From positions 1 to 64,000 of the forward strand of contig JAZAYU010000264.1 of the NCBI GenBank assembly GCA_038501625.1: a stretch of DNA of 64,000 bases, given 5' to 3'. Positions 38,545-51,500 of this stretch are shown in pieces. The notes beneath the pieces were generated by a model. The model saw nothing but the letters and a program-made list of their open reading frames with translations. It was not told the DNA's origin and ran no database searches. The first letter of the stretch is position 1. Each line of letters opens with the position of its first letter. This stretch comes from Corbicula japonica (taxonomy: Eukaryota > Mollusca > Bivalvia > Venerida > Cyrenidae). The translations under genes were made by a program, and so were the position numbers.

Positions 38545-40605
38545 CAGTTGTCATTGCACCATCATTGATAAAAAAGAATATTATCAAAATCTCTCTAACG
38601 GCAAAATGCCGTTCAATAAATCATGGTTATTTGTGAATGTTTATTTAACATACGTTAAGAGAAGTTGGAACAGTAAAAAATAGTTAGACCAAAAATCCCT
38701 AAAACTGCATATGCAAAAATCAACACAAAAACTAAGCAACACCTAATATCAATTTAAGTGCCTTCATGAGTAATGAGCTACTTACAACAATATCTAAGAG
38801 CCTCTTTTCTAACAAATGTATAGAATACGGGTCATTTGTTAATGAGTTTATGACATTTCCTGGTCGCGAAAATGGATGAAAAAAAAATAATCAAAGCACT
38901 GAAAGTACTGATGGGTGGCGTTTTCGAGTGATTGACATAATGTCACATCAATGTGACATCATCTATAGATTTTGTGAGTTTCCTATTTGAGGAGTGTGAA
39001 GGAACTTTCGGATGGCAGAGCAAACATTTGCGTCCCTGGCTTCTGCTTGATCAAGTTTTTATCTACCACGGACATTCGAGAGGATGCTAATATCCAAGAC
39101 TGAAGTCATATTGTGCCAGAAAAAAATAAATAATACGTCTACGTTTGATTTGAAACTTAATTAATAAGAAACAAATGAAACACATGGGAAAATGAAATAG
39201 TTGCTATTTGCACTATAATTTGAAACAATATTTATTCACCAGAAAGAAATAAAAGATATGCACAAATAAAAGTAATATAACTATATATGGCCATTTATTA
39301 TAAGCATTTAAAGATGTACAGTTAGCACTTTTATTACATTAAATTACTTTAAAATTGTCTTCATTTTTGTTTATAATCTGTTATAAGTAACCTTCTGTAA
39401 GGCAATAGAAAATTAATTCCTAGATTCTCATCCGAATTTTGGGAAAAAATGAGGCGGGTGGGCAGGTTTTATTTTTTATTAATTATTCCAGAGACCAGAC
39501 CTGTATATATAAATCTTTGTATAATATAGGTATTTGATTATTCTTGCTGTTTCTAATGACACGTGTGTGGTGAAAAGATAAATAATCATCAAGCCGACTA
39601 TGAATTGCCAATTCGCACTTAAATGTTACATACTGCGTTTTCGTACTCTACTGATTTGTACTCGTAAATGTAAATTTTGATGCACATATTTTTTTCAGAA
39701 TAAAAAACGTTGGGGCTGAGTGATTTTCGAGGGGCGGGCGGGGAATCTAGGAAATAATTTTCTATTGCCTAATCACCTGTTTATAAAAGTGACAAGATTA
39801 TCAATTATCCTATCACTCATGCTCACAACTCTTTACAGTTAGCAGGTCATCAAAGAACAATATACCAATTATAATCTCAGTTAGGCCATCATAACTGCTG
39901 AGATAATCTGTTCTTATTTGGCTGATTTACGACCGTCTTCTCTATACTCAACAGACACTTATCCAGCTATTCGACATCTGAGACACAACAGATGCTCATT
40001 AAATATTGTAAGGAGTGATCTTGTACAGTAGACGCTTAATAATATCAGAGAAACACTTGAAATTGGCGAGGAAGTTTCATAATTTGACATGTTTACTCTG
40101 GACAGATTAACAATCGAGCAGCGCCGTCTACCGTCTCATAACCTCTGTGATCTACATATACTGTATAAGTTATTCAAGGGCGTAATTCTCTGGAGGTAAA
40201 ATGATCGAATTTCACTTTTTGTAACCGCGTTCGACTATATAAGTAGATAGAGACCGAGGTACCATTTTGATCATGTGACCAAAATTCACATGTAAAATCA
40301 CTGGGTGGCGTAAAAACGCCACCCGAAAATGCTGATTTCTCTCTTCATAATTGAGAGTTCTTTTCAAGGCCCTTAGATATTGTTGTCAGAATAATTTGAC
40401 GCATGTGCGCATTTGAATTGTTGTTTTGTGTTGCTACGTTTTAATGCAAATAGAATTTTAAGATTTTTTTAGGTCTAACTTTTTTTCTTTACTGTTCTTA
40501 ACAAACATAATCATACACCGATAACATTGATTTATGCAAAGTTTGATGGAACTGCGTTTTGCCGTTTTAGAGATTTTGATATTTTTCTTTGTTGTCTATG
40601 ACATA
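38545..40605. mobile_element. Long-terminal-inverted-repeat element (~2 kb)
   Basis: Left arm about 38567-38790 (TATCAAAATCTCTCTAACGG ... CAACAATATCTAAGAGCC) is the reverse complement of the right arm about 40370-40600 (GGCCCTTAGATATTGTTGTC ... AGAGATTTTGATATT). It splits duplicated segment C. The interior holds a nested element at 39398 but no transposase I can recognise. Confidence 0.65.
39398..39773. mobile_element. Nested inverted-repeat element
   Basis: TAAGGCAATAGAAAATTAAT and the reverse-complement end ATTTTCTATTGCCTAA, with the match continuing to CCTAGATTC / GAATCTAGG; 376 bp, non-coding. Confidence 0.7.
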
Positions 40606-40739
40606 GCAATTACAATTATCACAAACATGTATCGATAGCACAGTATGACACTAAGATATCGACCGTCCACTTGTTAATATGAGATAGTACACGAGATGCA
40701 CGTGGTCTAATGATTGGCCAGTGGACGGTAGCTGTGGTC

Positions 40740-40804
40740 TAAGGTTTTGATATCATTGATTTTGTCTATATGTGTCACCTTCTTAAAATTAATAGATGAT
40801 GATG

Positions 40805-40842
<38 letters not shown>

Positions 40843-41402
40843 TTCCATTTGTTAAGTTTTTATTATTATTATTTCCATTTGTTAAGCTTTTAGTTATGCC
40901 CCTTTCAAATAACTTTAACCCGAAAGTTTATTGCTTATAACTTGGAAAGTATTTGTTCCTGTCACAAATACTTGATATGTGTCATCTGTTTCAATGAAGA
41001 TACACCTGTTTTGTGTGATGCTTATTCGAAATGATTTTAACCTGAAAATTAATTTTGTGTATAGCTGGAATATAAAACAAATATAATGCCTGATCAATAG
41101 TAATTTAATCAGTAATTTTGTAGTATTGCAGTGCAACTTGAATTACATCTTCTTATCCTCAGAGGCCGACATTACAGCATTAAACTTTTTTCAAGCAGGC
41201 GACACATGTGGTCCACAGAACACCAAATACTAGTTAGTTAATTGTTGACAATTTAAAAGCTACTTCACCAAAATATTTCCGTTTACAAAAAAATTCATAC
41301 ATTTTATTTATACAGCATAAGTAAATATTTACCAAACTGAATGTTTATTCCAGATTGAAAATATGTACATAATACTGATACAAAAATGTGCAACTTAGTG
41401 CG
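40740..41402 (+). repeat. Duplicated segment A (second copy)
   Basis: Diverged copy of 35600-36430, including the (ATT)n run at about 40806-40840. Order along the chromosome is A-B-C-B'-C'-A', with C' split by an inserted element. Confidence 0.75.
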
Positions 41403-41559
41403 GTTCCATTATCGACGATCAGCCAAGTACATTTGAACGCATAATTGATGTACTGCTTATATCGGCAATGTCTGAGATGTTAGCCTGTGGATTAATTTAC
41501 ATAGTACACGATATACATTATATAATGTACATTAATATACTAGTGAAACCTCGCAATTA

Positions 41560-41715
41560 AGTTCACCACTGCCCTGGGACTGGATTTAAGTCGTCTTTAT
41601 AGCGGGAAGGTCTTAATATAGAGGTGGAAAAAAGTCCAAAAGTGTTAAATGGACTTTGAAATACTAGTAGTTGTCTTATTAGCGGGGTGGTCTAAATGAG
41701 GGGTTTTACTATGCA
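41560..41715. repeat. Short inverted-repeat block
   Basis: GTGAAACCTCGCAATTAAGT at the left and AATGAGGGGTTTTACTA at the right are imperfect inverted ends. Same style as 33495 and 48235. Confidence 0.4.
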
Positions 41716-42097
41716 TCTCTCAGTTATACATTTTGTACCTGGCGCCTTATGTGGATGGCTTTCGGCTTATCTATGCATTGAATCAAGTATCAAATAATTT
41801 AATCCCACAATGTCGTTCACAGTATCTATCTTTTCGCCTCTAGGACACTTGTCCGAGTCTTTTTCAGATTGATAACAATCTTATAGTACATAGTGCTATG
41901 TCCAATGTGATAAAAACTGGAGCATATTTTTATACTTAATAACATATAGATCTATTAACGTTGCCAGTATTAAACACTGTGAATACTATGTTTAACAACT
42001 TACTCAGATTTATATAATTTGATGGTTGAGGTATTGTGTGACATGGTTCTTCAAGCCCTGCAGTTGCAGTGACTGGGATAATAAGTGGGGTACCCCT

Positions 42098-42304
42098 TTT
42101 ACCCTTTCCTCCATATATACTTATTTTTACGCATGTGTAGATCCAGATCAGCCGGCAAATCCGCACTGGTCGCATTTTGGTCAGAAATAACCTAACGAAT
42201 CAAAAAGCGAACAGTTTAGATCAGACGGCACGGATGTACCGGCTTATCTGGATCTAAACTGTTCGTCCATGCAATAAAGGTGTATCTGTGGAGGAAATGG
42301 TTAA
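42098..42304. repeat. TTAA-family element O
   Basis: TTTACCCTTTCCTCCATATA to GTGGAGGAAATGGTTAA; part of the left arm is deleted. Confidence 0.72.
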
Positions 42305-43454
42305 GTGGGCCTTAAACTGGAAACAAATCAGAAATATTATCAATTTTGCAACTTGTAGTCATATTCCTGAGAGATAGTCTTCTCGCCTGGAAAGGAACAT
42401 ATCGTGAAGTACACTTTTGGTGTGGATATGGGAAATAGCACTATGAGATGTGCGCGTGCGTTCGTGCGTATATGCGCGCGCGTTACAGAATTTATTTTCT
42501 ATTTCTATAAGTAAAACTATGAATCACCGTGTTTATTTTATTTTTCCGTTAATGTCCATGGGTGGATACGTCATTATTGTCAAAATTACACTTTAACACT
42601 CACAGCAGATTAGGCTGTACAGTTACAATGTAGCTGGTTGACGGACGCTTTGGCCAACGGCAGGTTGGACGTGAAATGCACTTAGCTGCGGGCACCCTTT
42701 TACTTTTCTTTTATCTCTTTACGGAAGTACATTAAGTAAATGCATCTTTGCGTTGGTTGTTTTGTTTCCAGAATATCAATCATCGTACATTGGATCTTAT
42801 CTAATTAAAAGGTAATTTGCTCAATTGTTAATTCATGTTTTTGTTTTCTTATCTTTAGAAATTCCCATTAGAGGAAAATATGAATCTTAAGCTTGCTCGC
42901 TGAGGCTGCATTGAGTATTATTTTGTATCATGTATTGAAAACTACATCAAAGGTAACCAGCCGTCTATATCTGTCCTGTTGAATCTGAGTATTAATTTTG
43001 TAGAGTACAGTAGTCGGTTGCTTAAACTTGAATTGACGTTTTAAACGAATTCTAAGAGAAGAAAAATTTCTTAAGGTTAATAGCAGTGTGCAAGTTCGGA
43101 AAATAAGCTTGCAATGTCATGCCAGAGAGTAAAAGGTTACGAAATAGTAAGTCATTAAAGAAAGAACCTGTTATAACTGGAGAAATGGATTTATATCATA
43201 TCATGGTTAATAGTTTTTAAAATGACCAATTGTGCCATAAACAGTTGTGGTCATAAGAATAGACTAGTTGGTGTATTGAAATAGGAATTATCAAATTGAA
43301 TGTAAGTATTATTTACGTATATTGTTTCTCGCATGTATTGTACAGAAATCAGAAGGGTGTGTACTGAAAGTCAAAGGATAACTTGATATTTGCACCGCAT
43401 TTTCGGATTACGATCGGTACAGAGCCAGATTAGCTTCTGCACTTGCGGAGTCTG

Positions 43455-43598
43455 TGCCCAAGGTTATAAAACTGAGCATGGAAACCAGTCTCAAATCTCA
43501 AGCATCTGATTGGCTGAAATGGCGACTGGTCGCCATTTCAGCCAATCAGATGCTTGAGATTTGAGACTGGTTTCCAATCTCAGTTTTATAACCTTCAG
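43455..43598. repeat. Fold-back element copy 6
   Basis: A model copy: TGCCCAAGGTTATAAAACTG to CAGTTTTATAACCTTCAG, near-perfect hairpin around GGCGACTGGTCGCC. Confidence 0.92.
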
Positions 43599-44811
43599 AC
43601 CTGATCAGGGTCTACATTGTTTGGCTAACAGATATTTGTAAATCGCCCCTATAACTTATACATGTCTGGCTCAAAATGACAGAAAAAAGAACCCATCAGC
43701 GTGTTAAGGGGAAATATTAAAGGCAAAGTTTACGCCGGCTTTGTTACGTTAGTATACATTTTATCACTCTGCACCTTAATCTAATGGGAAATTTAAACTT
43801 TTAGAGAAATTAAATTAATTAATAACTTGTTTTTAGCCTAAATCTAAGAAAAACTGCATCTCCGATTTTACCATTCTTATTATTTGCAGAATATATAATT
43901 TATTTCGTTTGAGGAACGAATTAGAAAGAAATTATTTTCCCTTAAGGTAACGCAGTCACTGTTAAGATGGTAATTTAAGCATGACGTCAGTGCACGATAT
44001 ATTCGTGCGATAAATATTGTGTGTAAGTCATTCAGCTTTGGGTAGCCGACAGGTTTACATCGATAATTTTTTTGTTAAAAATTATGAAGTAAATGCAAAT
44101 AAAGTATTGGTAGAATGTAAACAGATCTGTACATGTAATAATTTTGGAATTGATGTATGGCATTAATGCTATAAATTGTTATTTATTGAGATAATATAAT
44201 AACTAGTTGTGAAAAATGTTGGAATGTATTGTAGAAATTGATGAATTTCATCGGTTACCCAAGTGCTGAGGTTACAAATTACAATTTAATATTGAAATTT
44301 AAATTCTGTTGTGTTGTGTTTAATGTGACAATGTGACGGAGTGAATTGAGGGAAATAAAATCTTCACAGTGTTGAGATATCAACTTGAAACGTTAAGTAT
44401 ATATTCAATCTCACAATCTACATCTTTTCTACAACGCCTGTAAATGTTTTCAAGTTATGTCCCTTTTTCACTTAAATTTGCATTCATGTTTTATGCACTT
44501 TGCTCATAACTTTGAAACTACTAAAGATATTATCCAGGGACTTACTTCATTGATTTTATAAAAACTTCGCCGTCATAAATGCCTTACGTCGAGTCCGCTG
44601 CCTTCTCCCACAGCTGTTGTAAGTTTTTGCACTTTTCCGGTAGATGATTTGACCTTGGCTTAAAACATCAGCGTCTCATATAAAATATATAATAATACTT
44701 TTTTTTAATTTCGCAGTCATTTATATTATATTAAACTAACAATATGTGTTGCTAAAGCGGAATGTCTATATACTTTTCTGAAAAAGTAAAAATGAGGATA
44801 CTTTGGTATTA

Positions 44812-45178
44812 ACTGACAAGTACGATGGCAGGTTGCAGCAGGTGCCCGGCACTGGCTGACAAGTCTTGTGGCATGTACTGACTGACAAGCCTGGAGCCCG
44901 GTAATGGCTGACAAGCCTGGTACCCGGTATTGATTGACAAGTCTGGTGCGCGGTATCGACTGACACTTGTGGTGACCGGTACTGACTGACAAGTCTGGAG
45001 CCAGGTATTGACTGACAAAATTGAAGCCAGGTATTGACTGACAAGACTGGAGCAAGGTATTGACTGATAAGCCTGGTGCCAGGTATAAACTGACAAGCCT
45101 GGTGCCAGGTATTGACTGACAAGTCTGGAGCCAGGTATTGACTGACAAGTCTGGTGCAAGATATTGACTGACAAGGCT
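44812..45178 (+). repeat. 26-bp minisatellite upstream of the hexosaminidase gene
   Basis: About 14 copies of GGTATTGACTGACAAGTCTG plus GAGCCA (or GTGCCA). Starts at 45082, 45108 and 45134 show the 26-bp period. All three minus-strand frames are open because the unit lacks stops in any phase; this is a property of the repeat and not evidence of a protein. It ends about 340 bp before the signal-peptide exon. Confidence 0.92.
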
Positions 45179-45514
45179 GAGTAGGTTTAATTTGCAGGCC
45201 GGTTTATTTTGCATAATAGGCAAAAGGAATGTTGTAAAATAGGACATACTGTGCATTCGTCCCTAGCGTACCTAACTGAAGACGGTTTTACAGAAAAATC
45301 ATTTAAGCTGAATAGTTTCCTATACTTTCACACGACTCAATATTTACTTTCTTGAAATCATTGCTGTGCGATTGTTGGTATATTCTAATCAATTTAAAAT
45401 GACAATCAAACAGTATTGATGCAGAACAGTGTTGATGGGTCAGTTTTTTGACTCTTGATTTATACTTAACTTAAGAGATAGTAACAGTATTTGTAAATAT
45501 ATCGTTTCAGCAAA

Positions 45515-45599
45515 ATGCATGTCATGCCCGTATGTGTTCTGGTTTTTATTCTTTTCCCGGGATATCATGTTGGAATTGTTCATGCCCAAAACATCTTAG
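45515..45599 (+). CDS. Hexosaminidase coding exon 1 (signal peptide)
   Basis: 28 codons plus 1 nt; donor gtaagt. An acceptor-like cgtttcag directly before CAAAATG suggests an untranslated exon lies further upstream. Confidence 0.85.
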
Positions 45600-48500
45600 G
45601 TAAGTACTTCAAATTACTGCTGGTTAATTTTAATTAATTTAGTTCTCGGATCAGTATAATTATCCACCAGTTATAGTGTCATACGTAAATATGAATTAAG
45701 CCAATTAAGAACCCGCGAAAATACCTTTTTACATAAAAACGCATGCCCACTATATTCGTCGGCCTAGTAGTTAAATGAAAAAGAGGCATAACGTAAGAAA
45801 ATGAAATAGTCTTTAGTTCCATAAAACTTTAAAACCATTCACTACAAGTAGCATAATTTTACGGCTACCCCAGTCGGGCATTTGTACCCGTTTTAAATGA
45901 GTGCACAGATTAAATTGAAATTTGTAAGAAAACAACAACAAATGCCGCTTTTTAGAAAAAAAACAGTCCTCAATTTTCTTAACGTCAGTTTTGCTTTAGC
46001 GTCTCTACAGGCAGATCCGAGTAACCTGGGAACAGTGATCTGGGCCCAAGATCATAAAACTTAAGCTGGAAACCAGTCTCAACTATTAAGCATCTGATTG
46101 GCTGAAATGGAGACTGCTCCAAACTCAGGTTTACGATTTTGGCCCTGGCTTTTCTAAAAGGACATGATACATTTCAAGTCAGTAATCAAAATATAATAAT
46201 AGTTCGTTTATTATTTGTAAGATTGCCACGATTGCAGTTACTTTCCCTGAAAAAATGTTTTATTGAAATGTTCATTCTATGGGACCCGGTTTGGGCAATT
46301 GATCCGAGATTCTTCGTTTTGACAAGGAATTGTTCCAAACAGAATGATTTCACTGTCGCGAACATTCGATTTTAATTGTAACTCATTCAATTCAATTTGT
46401 TACCTTATTCAAATAAATGATTTTTTTAAATTTTCTAGTCGATATACGAGTATATTAATAGAATGATGATTTTAATTCGGGTTATAAATTTTGATCTTGA
46501 CTTAAAAAAGTACATGTATTATCTCTTCGTTTTACAGATCTGTTACGCGGTTAGTACTGTTTACATAAAATAAAAACGTTAATAAACAAGTTACGTTGCT
46601 AACAGAAGTTTTATTTTAATGAACTAACATCGTATAATTAAAAAAAAAACATTGAATATATTTTATGCCTCTAACAATTTCGAATCGCGTTTTGGTGGCT
46701 TCATGAACAACATTGCAACGTGAAACCACCAAAATGATGCGTTTCTTAACTGTCAAACTTTGAATAAATATATTCAATGTATTTTTTAACAAAAAGTTGG
46801 GTTTTATTAATGATGTTATAGTTGTAACCCAGGGTTATGAAATATCGCCATATTTTTAAAACAAAGAATGAAAACCTTTAATACGATATCTTTTATTTAG
46901 TACATATAATATATATTATGCACATCTACATATAATACCATTGCAAGAAACCAGTGCCCAAGGTTATAAAACTGAGCATGGAAACCAGTCTCAAATCTCA
47001 AGCATCTGATTGGCTGAAATGGCGACTGGTCGCCATTTCAGCCAAACAGATGCTTGAAATTTGAGACTGGTTTCCAATGTGAGTTTTATAACCTTCAGAA
47101 TAGTAGTTTGAAAAAAGGAACAGAGTTCGCCTCAAGTCGGCGATGTAGGGATTATATAAGGTTTGTTTAGGCCACTAGCGCTTGACCAGCCGCCTCACCC
47201 CACCCTCTGCCAACTCTTATTAATTTCTTGTTAAAATGTTGCCAAGTCACTGATATTATTCATTCAATCAAACGATACGAAAATTTACCGTCGAAATCGT
47301 AGTTCATAAAAAATCCTTATGATATGTATAAAGTGTTTCAATTATATAGATCTACATAGAATATGAATATTTAGAACTACGCTTCCAACGGTGAATTTTC
47401 GAATTTTTTGATGGAATGGAATAATATCAGTGTCTTTACACCAATTTTACAAGAAAACAAGGGTGCATTAGTAAGGGTTGGCAGGGTGTGGTTGGGGCAG
47501 TTGGTCAAGCGCCATTGGTCTCGGCGCCCGTTTTAATTTCGGCCACATAAACGTAGATTTCCTTTTACTAGAGTGCTTTACTTCTATTTCAGACAAATTT
47601 TAGACCAGGCCCAAGATCATTAAACTAAGTTTTAAGATCAGTCGCAAATTTCAAGGATCTGATTGGCTGAAATGGCGACTGGTCGCCATTTCAGCCAATC
47701 AGATGCTTGAGATTTGAGACTGATCTCCAGATTTAGTTTTATGATCTTGGGCCCCGCTGTCGATTATCAAACACATCCATATATATGTGTGAAACAAGTT
47801 AATTAAGTATGCAAACGTCGATAAAAGTAACAGCTGGTCGCTTTTAATTTGAAGGACAAACATTTCTCATAGCTTACTTCACCAGGGCCCAGGATCATAA
47901 AACTAAGATTTGAGACCAGTCTCAAATCTCAAGCATCGGATTGGCTGAAATGGAGACAAGTCGCCATTTCAGCCGATCAGATGGTTGCTATTTGAGACTG
48001 GTCTCCTGATTCAGTTTCATGATCTTGATCACAGTACTGAATGTTAGTCATCTTGGGATTCCTTTTACTTATCTTGAAAAGAGATCATACGATTTTCAGG
48101 ACAGTCAATAATCCTACTAGGTGGAACAGTCTCAAAGAAATTATTGAAAATTTATACTCTTTTATTTCAAATTTCCGGACACTTGACCTTATCAAGAAAA
48201 ATATTTTTATATAGCTGGAGTTAAGTTGGGGATGCAGTCAAACCTGTCTTAAGCAGCCGACCAAGGGAGGGACAAAAAGTGGCTGCTTTGCACAGGTGGC
48301 TGTTAAAGACGGGTGAAATTGAGAACAAAATATCAGTTTAGAACATATTCAAACTGGCTGTTTAAGACATGTGGTTGCTATTCACAGGTGGCTGCTAAGG
48401 CAGGTTTTATATAAAGCAATATGAACGATATTAAAATGGATGTAACTTAAGCTATATACAACAATTCTTTATTTTTGTTTATAAAGGAGAAGTGTTCGAA

Positions 48501-51500
48501 AATTTGAAATTAAAGAGAATAAATTTTTTAGAATTTTTCTGAATTCCCTTTAGGAAGATGTTAATATGCATTATTAAAAATGATTATAACATATAACTTG
48601 AAAAGAAATTAACATAATTTTAATTGTAAATAGTTCTTAACATGTACATCTTATTTATAGTGAAATTAATGTACTTACAAGTAACATGTGACCAAAATTG
48701 TTTAAAATAGGACGCAAGTTCGATAATATAGATCGCTTTGTCCGCCCGTTAGTTCGTTTCGTCGGTCCATCTTAATAATATGTTTCTGCCATTTAAATTA
48801 ATTAATTACAACCTGTTGTTATAAATTAATTAATTAATTTATGGCAACAGTTTGATGCGACATTTTATGGTTATGAGTTATAGGGCTTTTTAATAGAAAT
48901 AGCAGAGATGCAAATGCATTCATAAAATACCGAATTCAAAGGTTATAAAACTTAGATATAAGACCAGTCTCATATCTCAAACATCTGATTGACTGAAATG
49001 AAGACCATATGCTTTATATTTGAGACTGGTCTCCATTCTCGGTTTTCTAATGTTGACCAAACTCCAATTTCAGCGAAGAATTCGGTTAAAATTAAGAATA
49101 GTTTCACAATCGACCAATGGGAAGATTGAGATCAGATGCTAGTTTTCATTTTTTTAACAACCAATTTCATGACTTTTAATATTTGTTTGTAACAAAAGAG
49201 CAGCCAATTCAAATAGGTCGCTTATTTTAAACGTTTTTTCAATTGTACTTGTGCACGACACTTTAATTGCCTTTTTTCTGAATTTTCTGATAAAAACACT
49301 ACAACTTTATGCCAAAATTTCAATTTTGTTCCTTTGATATTGACTAGAAATGTCTCAAATTACAATTTTGATTTGAAATGTATCATATTTCAGGTTTGTT
49401 CCTTTGACATTGACAAGAAATGTCTCAAATTACAATTTTTTTTTTCGATTATATTGATTTTAAATGTCTCTTATTTCAATTTTGTTCCTTTGACATTGAC
49501 TAGAAATGTCTTAATTTACAATTCTGTTTCGACTATATTGATTTGAAATGTCTCTTATTTCAATTTTGTTCCTTTGGCATTGACTATAAATGTCTCAAAT
49601 TACAATTTTGTTTCGTTGATATTGATTTGAAATGTCTCTTATTTCAATTTTGTTCCTTTGACATTGACTATAAATGTCTCAAATTACAATTTAGTTTCCT
49701 TGATATTGATTTGTTCCTTTGACATTAATTAGAAACATTTTCAATTTCAATTTGATCCGTTGACATTGACTAGAAAAGTCTCTAATTACAAATTTGTTCC
49801 GTTGACATAGAAATGTCTCCAATTTCTATGGTTTTCCTTTGACATTGATTTGAAATGTCTCTAATTTCAATTTAGATGGAGCTCAGATGCTGAAAAGCTC
49901 ACTTGTAAAGATGGCTGCCAAACCTGTAGTAAATCCTTATCTAGACGAGTTTCTGGATAGACATAGCAAGCCAACCGTCGAATTTAGACTGAATATGTAT
50001 AACCTGAAAATTGATTCCCGGTACGAATTCAAGCCGCCAATTCGTTTTGCGCCCTTGCCTTCAGTTGGAGAACCTTGGCCTTTGCCGAAGTATTACAAGT
50101 CCGTGAAGGAGAGTGTGCTAAAATTAGACCGGTTGACTTTCAGAATGTCTGTTCTTAATAAAACGTGTGATATATTAAAAGAAGCAATTGTGCGATATAA
50201 TAGAATAATATTAAATTACACATTAGAAGAGCATTATAGTTTTGTACATAATTTCAATAATAAGACACTCGAAGATGATAACAAGCAACGGGAAGCGAAA
50301 TACAAAACAGTGAACCCTATGCGGGACCTCAAGATTTACATGGCTTCAGACGACTGTGGGTACCCGGATGTGGAAATGAATGAGTCTTGTGAGTATTGAG
50401 ACCTGTTTCATTTATACATGTATTTTGAAATAAATAAAATAAATGTAAATAAAGAATTGTAAAACTAAAAAAGTCACTAAAACATGTATTGATGTCTCAA
50501 ATTTTACTTATTAACGATCAAAATGGTTTGTAAAGAATGTTCAAATTTGATAGGTTAAATCTAATTTCTTTGCACATTTAAGCTGTCTATACATTGTTTA
50601 TGTCCCGCAAAGTCATATCAGGACCTACACTGTCCACTTTTAAGTCAAAGTACTCCATGATTAGTGAATGGACAGGTTTTAATTCAAAGAAATGTCCAAT
50701 ACCAATATTCAGGGTTACACTCCTCCTAGATAAGGTAGTTTCAAAGTAGGCCAAATTGCAAGCATTGAAAGATGCTGTCTGGATGGTGATGTTATATTTT
50801 TGAGATAAAGGTATCTTTAAAATAAGGCAATTATCACCATCTTTGCGAAATAAAAGGAATAGATAATATGTGAATTTGAAATATATATCTCGCCCAGTGA
50901 TTATTATTGTACAATATAATTATATGCTTAATGATTCGTTACAAATACACCGCATTACTTTTAAATAAAATGTTTCAAATGTTCGGGTACCCACCTGATT
51001 ATTTTGTTTCACTTAATGTACTGTACTCACAAAGTTAAGGTTTTTCTTGAATCTATAATCATTTTGATATTTAATCTTTTAATTTCTTTTCAGACTACTT
51101 GGTTCTTAAACCTTACGACAACCGGTTGGTTGCCAAGGAGATTTGGGGAGTTCTTCGAGGACTGGAAACATTTAGCCAACTGCTTTTCAGAAAGAGAGAC
51201 ACAGATGAGGTAATTTCGTATTTAAATTAGGTGATCATAAAATGTGGAAACTTAGTAAAAGGCTGGGCCCAAGATCATAAAACTAAGTTTGGAGACCGGT
51301 ATCAAATCTTAAGCATCTGATTGGCTGAAATGGCGACTCGTCGCCATTTTAACTAATCAGATGCTTTAGATTTGAGACTGGTCTCCAAACTTAGTTTTAT
51401 GATCTTGGGCCCAGGTCACGGGAAAAGTTGTCTTCGGTAATATTTTTGACTTAATCAGAGTTGTTACTACATTTAGAAAGAACTTGCGGTCATCTGTTGA

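Larger units (their letters stand above)
32558..45510. other. Intergenic region between METTL3 and the hexosaminidase gene
   Basis: Apart from the repeats entered separately, I find no exon of a recognisable protein here. Stretches 33200-33800, 41720-42090, 42310-43440 and 43600-44800 appear unique and AT-rich. Confidence 0.6.

Noticed and set aside
44726..45256. Three overlapping minus-strand open frames of 118-176 codons
   Set aside because: They arise from the 26-bp minisatellite with stop-free units in every phase; no initiation context, splice sites or family similarity.
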